Notes under the pieces: model-generated
Told to the model about the DNA's origin: nothing
What the model saw: only the letters and a program-made list of their open reading frames with translations
The model's database searches: none
Shown: positions 1 through 5,507 of the stretch, in pieces
How the letters are laid out: each line of letters starts with the position of its first letter
How positions within the stretch are numbered: the stretch's first letter is position 1
Source of the DNA: Tannerella sp.
GTDB lineage: Bacteria; Bacteroidota; Bacteroidia; Bacteroidales; Tannerellaceae
Assembly: GCA_031282485.1 (NCBI GenBank)
Contig: JAITDQ010000037.1
Span: 1-7,596, forward strand
Length of the DNA stretch: 7,596 nt
Direction of reading: 5' to 3'
Translations under genes and position numbers: made by a program

Positions 1-150
1 GCTACCTGTGTACGAATGTTGTGCACCTTGTTTTGAAATTCAAATACGTTTGACGGTAAATAATCCGTTCCTCTCATATTACATTTTCTTAGAGTTTAAC
101 ATACTTTGTCGAATTTATCACCGGCATAAAATAACGGCTCTTCTTCCCGG
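1..150. other. Left-edge intergenic sequence, no gene seen
   Basis: AT-rich sequence before the tandem array. I see no gene end, no convincing start and no complete Bacteroidota promoter. A forward open frame begins at 8, but most of its length comes from the periodic array that follows, so I do not treat it as a gene. The last 21 bases (130-150) vaguely resemble an array unit and may be a decayed copy. Confidence 0.5.
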
Positions 151-570
151 AAAACGGTTTTTTCCCTGCGCGAGAAAAAGTCTTCCCAATGCGAAAAAAG
201 GTTTTCCCCGCGCGAAAAAATGGTTTCCCACCGCAAAAAAACTCTTTCCGCATGCAAAAAAGGTCTTTCACCACGCAAAAAAGACTTTTCACCATGCAAA
301 AAGGACTTTTCACCATGTAAAAAGGACTTTTCACCGTGCGAAAAAGGTTTTTCCTCGTGCAAAAACGCCTTTCCCCAAGTAAACGCGTTTCTTTCCCTGC
401 AAAAAAAGTCCCTCCCCATACGAAAAAAGTCTTTGCGCGTGCGGAAAAAATTTTCCCCCGTTTGGAAAAAGTCTCTGCGCGCACAAAAAAAAGCCCTCCC
501 GCATGCATGAAAAACTCTCCCGCACGAGTGAAAAGTCTCTTTCCCTGCAAAAAAAGCATTTCTCTGTATC
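151..570. repeat. Twenty-unit, 21-bp tandem array with no net indels
   Basis: Cutting at 151, 172, 193 and so on to 550 gives exactly twenty 21-bp units in register. Each starts with an A-run of about 5-6, then usually G, then a pyrimidine block such as CTTTTC or CTTTCC, then a C-rich stretch often ending in TGC. The middle units (256-360) are most alike, and outer units have diverged heavily by substitution. Unit 382-402 has lost most of its A-run. Beyond 570 the pattern decays, with remnants at 579-583 and 597-605. Because 21 is a multiple of three, translations show seven-residue repeats (for example GEKSFLH on the - strand, HAKKTFH on the + strand). 21 bp is also two helical turns, so the A-tracts are in phase. 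Function unknown; the array itself is directly visible. Confidence 0.95.
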
Positions 571-578
571 TGTACAGG

Positions 579-590
579 AAAAATATTTTT
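579..590. repeat. 12-bp palindrome AAAAATATTTTT
   Basis: Perfect self-complementary AT tract just beyond the array, next to another 8-bp palindrome CTGTACAG at 570-577. It may be a decayed array unit. No function can be assigned. Confidence 0.6.
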
Positions 591-704
591 GCATGTAAAA
601 AAAAACCTTTCACAGATTTCCGGAAAATCAGCCGGAGTGGATGAAAATACGCCGCCGGAAAGCGCGGCACAGGGACGGAAAGAAATGATATTGCTGCGGA
701 TAAC

Positions 705-733
705 ATGAGAGAAAACGCCGCGTTTTATCTCAT
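705..733. repeat. 29-bp near-perfect palindrome (14-bp arms)
   Basis: Arm 705-718 (ATGAGAGAAAACGC) pairs with arm 720-733 (GCGTTTTATCTCAT) around a single C at 719, with one mismatch. As RNA either strand would fold into a long hairpin with a tiny loop. As DNA it is a symmetric site about three turns long. The inner AAAACGC/GCGTTTT part resembles a bidirectional terminator core, but the GC part is only three pairs. It could be a terminator for leftward transcription, a protein-binding dyad or a remnant of a mobile repeat. A weaker dyad, GCCGC (651-655) with GCGGC (664-668), lies just before it. Confidence 0.7.
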
Positions 734-757
734 AAAATACTAATAAACAGTAGATTA

Positions 758-770
758 CCCCCCCCCCCCC
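758..770. repeat. Homopolymer run of 13 C
   Basis: Uninterrupted C tract (G on the - strand) between two hairpin-rich segments. Homopolymers of this length are prone to slipped-strand mispairing and, in other bacteria, are used for phase variation. It lies about 335 bp upstream of the expected sigma-54 start and about 110 bp downstream of the leftward promoter at 919-887. A role is inferred, and the exact length could also be a sequencing or assembly uncertainty. Confidence 0.9.
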
Positions 771-806
771 ACTCCACGGGAACATTCGGAATGACGGGCA
801 GGCAAT

Positions 807-830
807 CCCTTCTTCCCGTTTCGAGAAGGG
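807..830. repeat. Inverted repeat CCCTTCT / AGAAGGG
   Basis: Seven-base arms at 807-813 and 824-830 with a 10-base loop. No T-run follows closely on the + strand; TTTTTT appears only near 850. A short dyad CATTC-G-GAATG lies at 783-793. Together with the C-tract this makes 758-830 unusually structured. It may be part of a dispersed repeat element, which I cannot test here. Confidence 0.5.
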
Positions 831-863
831 TCGGGCTAACTGATATTAATTTTTTAAACCGCA

Positions 864-871
864 TATTTTTG
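864..871 (+). promoter_or_regulatory. Isolated rightward -7-like element
   Basis: TATTTTTG matches the Bacteroidota -7 consensus TAnnTTTG on the + strand, about 250 bp before the outer-membrane efflux gene. I see no TTTG -33 element 19-21 bp upstream, so it may be chance in AT-rich DNA. If used, it would give a long leader for the efflux gene as an alternative to the sigma-54 promoter. Confidence 0.25.
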
Positions 872-886
872 TTATATTTCAGCGCC

Positions 887-919
887 CAAAGATAAAACAA
901 ATTTATCGGAAACACCAAA
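887..919 (-). promoter_or_regulatory. Leftward Bacteroidota sigma-70-type promoter
   Basis: On the - strand, TTTG at 919-916 is followed by a 21-base spacer and TATCTTTG at 894-887. This fits the Bacteroidota housekeeping promoter (TTTG, 19-21 bp, TAnnTTTG) on both elements. A second -7-like octamer, TAAATTTG, overlaps the spacer at 905-898. Transcription would start near 880 and run left through an ATG at 864, the C-tract, the palindrome and the 21-bp array. No confident gene lies there, so the product could be a non-coding or repetitive transcript. Confidence 0.5.
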
Positions 920-1010
920 AAAAACAATAAAAAAAACCGCCACAGGGTTTCGCACGAAGTGAATGGCCGCCACACGAATGTTTCGGAAGGCTGTTAAGAC
1001 ATCCTCATAC

Positions 1011-1025
1011 CGGACACATTGTCCG
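1011..1025. promoter_or_regulatory. Candidate enhancer dyad for the NtrC-type regulator
   Basis: CGGACA-CAT-TGTCCG is a perfect inverted repeat with 6-bp arms. Its centre lies about 88 bp upstream of the start expected from the sigma-54 promoter at 1080-1095, within the range where NtrC-type activators usually bind their upstream sites. The likely ligand is the Fis-type HTH regulator at 2670-4031. A looser partner, GTTTCGGA at 980-987 facing TCCGAAAAC at 1022-1030, overlaps it. Binding is inferred. Confidence 0.55.
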
Positions 1026-1079
1026 AAAACGAACACTTCCGCAAAATTCAACAAGCGTATTTTCAGCGCTTTACAACTG

Positions 1080-1095
1080 TGGCACAGCATTTGCA
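1080..1095 (+). promoter_or_regulatory. Sigma-54 (RpoN) -24/-12 promoter
   Basis: TGGCAC, five bases, TTGCA matches the RpoN consensus (TGGCAC-N5-TTGCW) at every conserved position, including the invariant GG and GC at the correct spacing. The expected start is near 1106, giving a leader of about 13 bases before the ATG at 1119. The -12 box lies inside a 10-bp palindrome ATTTGCAAAT (1089-1098). The regulator encoded two genes downstream belongs to the sigma-54 activator family, so this is very probably its target promoter. Confidence 0.85.
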
Positions 1096-1118
1096 AATCA
1101 TAAGTAAAGAATATCGGA

Positions 1119-2618
1119 ATGAGAAAATTATATCTGTCAATAACATTCGTATCGTTGATTATCCCGGCATTTTATGCGGAAAACGACGATAACCGCATCA
1201 GGCTCACACTGAAAGAAGCAATCACGCTGGCACAACTCCAGTCGGTAGATGCCGCCGTCGCACTGAATGAGCTGAAAACGGCTTACTGGGAATACCGGAC
1301 GCACCAAGCCGACCGGCTCCCGGAAATAATTTTTACCGGGACGATTCCCTCCTACAACAATAATTACGGCAAATACCAGCAGCCCGACGGTGCTTACACC
1401 TACGTGCAAAACAACTGGCTGGGGCTGAGCGGAAAGGTTTCCATCGACCAGAATATTGCGCTGACGGGCGGCAGGATTTCACTCGTCACATCGCTCGATT
1501 TGACGCGACAGTTAGGCGCAGGCGCGTACAACGAATACATGAGTATCCCGTTCGGCATTACAATCGAACAGCCGGTCTTCGGGATAAACAATCACAAGTG
1601 GCGGCGGCGCATCGAGCCTGTCCGTTACAGGGAAGCGAAAGCCGCATATATCGAAAACGTCGAGGAGGTCACGCTCTCTACAATCGCCTTTTTCTTCAAC
1701 CTGCTCCAGGCCAAGGAAAACCTGGCCATCGCAAACCAGAATCTGGAAAATGCGAACAAACTGTACGATATTGCCGTCGCGAAACGCAAAATCGGGCATA
1801 TCTCGGAGAATGAACTGATGCAATTAGAACTGTCCGCGCTGCAGGCAAAGGGACTTGTGACGGAAGCCCTGTCCGATCTGAACGCCCGCATGTTCCAGCT
1901 CCGCGCTTTCCTCGGACTGAGCGAACAGGACATCGTCGACCCCGTCGTACCCGAATCAATCCCTTCGTTCAGGATGATTTACGACGACGTCCTCGAGAAA
2001 GCCCGCGAAAACAACGCATTTGCACAAAACATCCTGCGCCGGCAGTTAGAGGCGGACTATGCCGTCGCCTCCGCCAAAGGCAACCGGCGAAGCATCAACC
2101 TCTTCGCCTCGGTCGGATACACGGGGAAAGACGTCACGTTAGACCGCTCCTACGACGGGCTGCGCGGCAACCAGATCGTCGAAGTCGGCGTAAGTGTGCC
2201 CATACTCGACTGGGGTAAGCGGAAAGGCAAGGTGAAAGTAGCGGAATCCAACCGCGAAGTAATCCTCTCGCGCACAAAACAGGAACAGATGAATTTCAAC
2301 CAGAACATCTTCTTGCTGGTGGAAAACTTCAATAACCAGGCCGGACAGCTGGAGATTGCCGTCCAAGCCGACAAAATTGCCGAAAAACGCTACCTCACTT
2401 CCATAGAGACTTTTATGATCGGCAAAATAAGCATCCTTGACCTCAACGACGCGCAAAGGTCGAAGGATGAAGCCAAACTGAAGCATATCCAGGAATTATA
2501 CAGATACTGGTATTATCTTTATAACATACGCAGCGTCACGTTGCATGATTTCATCACAAACCGCAATTTGGACGCCGATTTTGAGGATATCATCAAACGG
2601 CAGGGTACAAAACGGTAA
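1119..2618 (+). CDS. TolC-family outer-membrane efflux protein
   Basis: Encodes a 499-residue outer-membrane channel of the OEP/TolC family. Such channels form trimeric beta-barrels with a long periplasmic alpha-helical tunnel and carry substrates out for ABC or RND pumps. Residues 1-20 are a signal peptide (basic start, hydrophobic core, cleavage likely after AFYA). Two OEP repeats follow, at about 30-250 and 285-490, with alanine/glutamine/asparagine-rich helices. A family-typical motif, PILDWGKRKGKVKVAE, lies in the second half. Length fits the family. The ATG at 1119 is favoured because it begins the signal peptide and sits about 13 bases after the predicted sigma-54 start. It is the first gene of a probable operon with a response regulator and kinase, but no adaptor or pump gene is adjacent, so its partner and substrate are unknown. 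Confidence 0.93.
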   Translation: MRKLYLSITFVSLIIPAFYAENDDNRIRLTLKEAITLAQLQSVDAAVALNELKTAYWEYRTHQADRLPEIIFTGTIPSYNNNYGKYQQPDGAYTYVQNNWLGLSGKVSIDQNIALTGGRISLVTSLDLTRQLGAGAYNEYMSIPFGITIEQPVFGINNHKWRRRIEPVRYREAKAAYIENVEEVTLSTIAFFFNLLQAKENLAIANQNLENANKLYDIAVAKRKIGHISENELMQLELSALQAKGLVTEALSDLNARMFQLRAFLGLSEQDIVDPVVPESIPSFRMIYDDVLEKARENNAFAQNILRRQLEADYAVASAKGNRRSINLFASVGYTGKDVTLDRSYDGLRGNQIVEVGVSVPILDWGKRKGKVKVAESNREVILSRTKQEQMNFNQNIFLLVENFNNQAGQLEIAVQADKIAEKRYLTSIETFMIGKISILDLNDAQRSKDEAKLKHIQELYRYWYYLYNIRSVTLHDFITNRNLDADFEDIIKRQGTKR

Positions 2619-2626
2619 ATTTGTGT

Positions 2627-2634
2627 TATCTTTG
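2627..2634 (+). promoter_or_regulatory. Internal -7 element for the regulator-kinase pair
   Basis: TATCTTTG is a perfect Bacteroidota -7 element in the 51-bp gap after the efflux gene. Transcription would start near 2641, about 29 bases before the regulator ATG. No TTTG is seen at the -33 spacing, so strength is uncertain. It would allow basal regulator and kinase synthesis without the sigma-54 promoter. Confidence 0.5.
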
Positions 2635-2669
2635 TATGCCGAAAGAACAGACTTGATTATACAGACATT

Positions 2670-4031
2670 ATGATACTGATAGTAGACGACGATGCGGCTG
2701 TCCGCTCTTCACTGACATTCCTGCTCAAGCGTGCCGGTCACGAGCCGCAGGCCGTTGCGACGCCCGGAGAGGCGCTGGAGCTTATCCGCAGGACAACCCC
2801 GCTGTTGATTCTGATGGATATGAATTTCACGCTGACGACTTCGGGCGAGGAAGGGTTACTGCTTTTGAGGCAGGTGAAAATTTTAACGCCCGGCGTGCCG
2901 GTCATTCTGATCACCGCATGGGGTTCCATCTCCTTAGCCGTCCAGGGCATGCAAAACGGAGCGTTCGACTTCATCACCAAACCGTGGAACAATCACGCCT
3001 TGCTCAACTCCATAAATACCGCCATAGAGTTGACCGGACAAAAGACCGGCCCGTTAAACCGTACGGATGCGGACAAAAAAGCCGGTTTCGATAAAATCAT
3101 CGGGAAAAGCGACGCGCTGATGAACATTCTGGGCACGGTCTCGCGGATAGCGCCGACGAACGCGCCGGTACTGATAACGGGCGAAAGCGGTACAGGAAAG
3201 GAACTGGTGGCCGAGGCGATTCACGAAAACAGCAAACGGGCAGGGAAAGCGTTCGTGAAAGTCAACCTGGGAGGGCTGTCGCACAGCCTTTTCGAAAGCG
3301 AAATGTTCGGACACAAAAAAGGCGCCTTCACGGATGCCTTCACCGACCGTTCCGGCCGCTTCGAAATAGCCGACAAAGGCACCATTTTCTTAGATGAAAT
3401 CGGGGAACTGGATTTGTCGTGCCAGGTGAAACTGCTGCGCGTGTTGCAGGACCAGACGTTCGAAGTCCTTGGCGACAGCCGTCCCCGCAAGACCGACGTA
3501 CGCGTCATAAGCGCCACCAACCGGAACCTCGGCGAAATGGTGGCCGACCGTACTTTCCGCGAAGACCTGTTCTACCGCATCAACCTGATTACAATCCACC
3601 TCCCGCCCCTGCGCGAACGGACGGAAGACATCCCGCTGCTCGCGGCATATTTTGCCGGCAAACAAGCGGTAAACAGCGGACGCGAAAAAGTGAAGTTCAC
3701 GCCCGGCGCAATCGCCTATCTCAAGAACCAGCCCTATCCGGGCAATATCCGCGAACTGAAAAACTTAGTGGAACGGACGATTCTCGTATCGGAAAAAACA
3801 ACCCTGGAGGCCGCGGATTTCGAAATGCAAAATCAAAACAGCCGGGCAAATAAAACCGGCGCCGGGTTATCCGGTTTAACGCTCGACGAGATTGAAAAAC
3901 AAACCATTCTTCAGGCAATCGAGAAACATTCCGGGAACGTGTCGCACGTTGCGTCGGTTCTCGGCGTCAGCCGCGCAGCCCTGTACCGGAGACTGGAAAA
4001 ATACGGAATCCGTATCAACAAGACATCATAA
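2670..4031 (+). CDS. Sigma-54-dependent response regulator, NtrC family
   Basis: A 453-residue transcription activator in the classic three-part layout. The receiver (about 1-120) has acidic D6/D7, phospho-acceptor D50, T82 and K104. The AAA+ domain (about 142-370) has Walker A GESGTGKE at 171-178, the sigma-54 contact loop GAFTDA at 218-223 (a variant of GAFTGA), Walker B IFLDE at 239-243 and arginine-rich sensor motifs including FREDLFYR. A Fis-type HTH is at about 408-446. Once phosphorylated it should assemble as a ring, hydrolyse ATP and open RpoN promoters. The partner kinase starts 11 bases downstream. The likely target is the sigma-54 promoter at 1080-1095 through the dyad at 1011-1025. 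The ATG at 2670 begins directly with the first receiver strand, so the start is well supported. Confidence 0.96.
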   Translation: MILIVDDDAAVRSSLTFLLKRAGHEPQAVATPGEALELIRRTTPLLILMDMNFTLTTSGEEGLLLLRQVKILTPGVPVILITAWGSISLAVQGMQNGAFDFITKPWNNHALLNSINTAIELTGQKTGPLNRTDADKKAGFDKIIGKSDALMNILGTVSRIAPTNAPVLITGESGTGKELVAEAIHENSKRAGKAFVKVNLGGLSHSLFESEMFGHKKGAFTDAFTDRSGRFEIADKGTIFLDEIGELDLSCQVKLLRVLQDQTFEVLGDSRPRKTDVRVISATNRNLGEMVADRTFREDLFYRINLITIHLPPLRERTEDIPLLAAYFAGKQAVNSGREKVKFTPGAIAYLKNQPYPGNIRELKNLVERTILVSEKTTLEAADFEMQNQNSRANKTGAGLSGLTLDEIEKQTILQAIEKHSGNVSHVASVLGVSRAALYRRLEKYGIRINKTS

Positions 4032-4042
4032 TATTATACGGC

Positions 4043-5344
4043 ATGAAACTGAAAGGCATGTTTTGGATAATGACCGTCCTGTTGCTGACGATTCTTGCAA
4101 TAACGAGTTATTATGTCTTCTACGCGTCCTCCTTTTACATATTCCTCGCCGTGGAAACATTAATTCTTGTTACGGCAATTTACCTGTTTGTTTTTTACCG
4201 TCGAATCATCAAACCGTTACAGGTCATAGGCGACGGCATGGATTTGCTGAAGGAACAGGATTTCAGTTCCCGTCTGCGGCGCGTCGGGCAACCGGAAGCC
4301 GACCGGATTGTGGACGTTTTCAACAAAATGATGGAACAACTGAAAAACGAACGCCTTTACATGCAGGAACAGAATCATTTCCTTGACCTCCTCATCAACG
4401 CTTCGCCAATGGGCGTGGTGATACTCGATCTGGACGGGAATATCCGGTCGACAAATCCGGCTGCCGGCAAAATCTTCGGATTAAAAGACGGCGACAACAG
4501 TCTTGCCGGTAAAAAATTAACGGAGACGGATTCTCCACTGGCAACGGAACTGAGCGCCGTAAAAAAAGACCGTCCGCAAATCATTCGCCTCAGCAACGCC
4601 AATATATATAAATGTACCCATTCTTCATTTCTCGACCGCGGGTTTCAACATTCTTTCCTGCTCATCGAACCGTTGACGGAAGAGGTTTTTAAGGCAGAGA
4701 AAAAAGCGTACGAAAAGGTGATTCGCATGATTGCGCACGAAGTAAACAACACGACCGCCGGCATCACGTCTACGCTGGACACGCTGCTGCACACGTTTGC
4801 GGAAATCGAACAAACGGAAGATATCCGCGACGTACTGCAGGTTGCCGTCGAACGCTGTTACAGCATGAGCCGTTTCATCACGAACTTTGCCGACGTTGTG
4901 CGCATCCCCGAACCGCAATTACGCGAAAAAGACCTCAACAAACTGGTCTCATCCTGCAAACTGTTTATGGAACACGCCTGCCAAAACCGCAATATTCAAA
5001 TAATAATGGAACTGTCGGAAGTCTCGCCCGTTATAAAAGCCGACGCGCTGCTGTTCGAACAGGTACTGGTTAATATCATCAAAAACTCGGCCGAATCAAT
5101 CGGCAACAACGGACGGATTTATATCCGCACATCCGTCTCCCCGGTCTGCCTCGAAATAGCCGACAACGGGAAAGGCATCGACCGGGAAACGGAAACGAAA
5201 CTGTTCAGTCCGTTCTTCTCTACCAAGCCAAACGGACAGGGGCTGGGACTTCTGTTCGTCCGCGAAGTCCTGATGCAGCACGGTTTCACGTTCTCGCTCC
5301 GGACGGAAGCCGACGGCCTCACCCGTTTCCGTATATGGATGTGA
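4043..5344 (+). CDS. Membrane sensor histidine kinase (HAMP-PAS-HisKA-HATPase)
   Basis: A 433-residue kinase, probable partner of the regulator ending 11 bases upstream. Two membrane helices (about 6-27 and 32-52) are joined by only a few residues, so there is almost no periplasmic sensor. A HAMP-like linker (about 53-106) and a PAS domain (about 112-210, with SPMGVVILDLDG) suggest sensing within the membrane or cytoplasm. The phospho-accepting histidine is H232 in IAHEVNNT, where the Pro usual in NtrY/NtrB-type H-boxes is replaced by Thr. The ATPase domain shows the N-box (N344, N348), DNGKGI at 374-379, FSPFFSTK at 388-395 and GQGLGL at 398-403. All catalytic motifs are intact. The layout resembles NtrY-like kinases that pair with sigma-54 regulators. 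The stimulus cannot be read from the sequence; envelope or membrane stress is a guess from the linked efflux channel. Confidence 0.94.
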   Translation: MKLKGMFWIMTVLLLTILAITSYYVFYASSFYIFLAVETLILVTAIYLFVFYRRIIKPLQVIGDGMDLLKEQDFSSRLRRVGQPEADRIVDVFNKMMEQLKNERLYMQEQNHFLDLLINASPMGVVILDLDGNIRSTNPAAGKIFGLKDGDNSLAGKKLTETDSPLATELSAVKKDRPQIIRLSNANIYKCTHSSFLDRGFQHSFLLIEPLTEEVFKAEKKAYEKVIRMIAHEVNNTTAGITSTLDTLLHTFAEIEQTEDIRDVLQVAVERCYSMSRFITNFADVVRIPEPQLREKDLNKLVSSCKLFMEHACQNRNIQIIMELSEVSPVIKADALLFEQVLVNIIKNSAESIGNNGRIYIRTSVSPVCLEIADNGKGIDRETETKLFSPFFSTKPNGQGLGLLFVREVLMQHGFTFSLRTEADGLTRFRIWM

Positions 5345-5369
5345 GCAGCCGGCGCCGGCACCGGCATAA

Positions 5370-5402
5370 CAAAAAAACAGCCACGGATGATGCTCCATCA
5401 CG
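5370..5402. repeat. Copy 1 of a 33-bp direct repeat
   Basis: Begins C-A7-C and contains GATGATGCTCC; 28 of 33 bases match copy 2 at 5435-5467, 65 bp away. This copy also folds: AGCC (5379-5382) with GGCT (5402-5405) and TGATG (5388-5392) with CATCA (5396-5400). Read on the - strand the hairpin is followed by seven T, like a terminator, but no - strand gene is upstream of it. A GC palindrome, GCCGGCGCCGGC, lies at 5348-5359 just after the kinase stop codon. Confidence 0.75.
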
Positions 5403-5434
5403 GCTCATGTAATTCAACGGCAATCGTGCTGTTG

Positions 5435-5467
5435 CAAAAAAACAACCTCTGATGATGCTCCGTCCCG
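5435..5467. repeat. Copy 2 of a 33-bp direct repeat
   Basis: Shares C-A7-C and GATGATGCTCC with copy 1 but has lost the paired bases that make copy 1 a hairpin. It is followed by a T-run (5468-5475) and the trmB -7 element. A separate hairpin, CAACGGCA / TGCTGTTG with a 4-base loop and one G-U pair, sits directly before it at 5415-5434. Confidence 0.75.
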
Positions 5468-5477
5468 TTTTTTTTCT

Positions 5478-5485
5478 TATTTTTG
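5478..5485 (+). promoter_or_regulatory. -7 promoter element for trmB
   Basis: TATTTTTG matches the Bacteroidota -7 consensus 22 bases before the trmB ATG, so the transcript would start near 5492 with a leader of about 15 bases. No TTTG is present at -33 spacing. It lies in a T-rich stretch, so some chance of coincidence remains. Confidence 0.45.
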
Positions 5486-5507
5486 CAACCTTATTTCATT
5501 CGTTTAC

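Larger units (their letters stand above)
96..864 (-). other. Repetitive reading frame broken at the C-tract; doubtful gene
   Basis: This is a speculative frame, not a supported gene. On the - strand an ATG at 864 (or a GTG at 975) opens a short frame that runs through the homopolymer (G on this strand) and stops at 730-732. A second frame open from an ATG at 785 down to 96 covers the array and reads as about 20 seven-residue units with Phe at a fixed place and mostly Gly/Glu-Lys/Arg before it. Losing one G from the tract (13 to 12) would join the two frames; gaining one gives an immediate TAA. A promoter-like sequence lies just upstream at 919-887. Against coding: a second - strand frame (706 to 89) is equally open, the array has few stops by composition, and there is no recognisable domain or ribosome-binding site. 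Confidence 0.12.

Noticed and set aside
8..382. Lys-rich forward gene with heptad repeats
   Set aside because: The open frame is a by-product of the 21-bp period; neighbouring frames on both strands are also open and no promoter or ribosome-binding site supports it.
151..570. CRISPR array
   Set aside because: Units are contiguous and only 21 bp, with no unique spacers between conserved repeats, and no cas gene is present.
1051..1071. AAGCG/CGCTT hairpin as an IHF-like or operator site
   Set aside because: Five-base arms with a nine-base loop are common by chance and no IHF consensus is visible.
872..1096. Short - strand gene overlapping the efflux promoter
   Set aside because: No promoter, domain or conserved motif; it covers the sigma-54 promoter and dyad, which explain the region better.
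3892..4386. 164-codon + frame bridging regulator and kinase
   Set aside because: It overlaps two well-supported genes in another frame and shows no recognisable domain.
5371..5405. Leftward rho-independent terminator
   Set aside because: The hairpin and T7 look right on the - strand, but no - strand gene lies upstream, and the structure has a large internal bulge.
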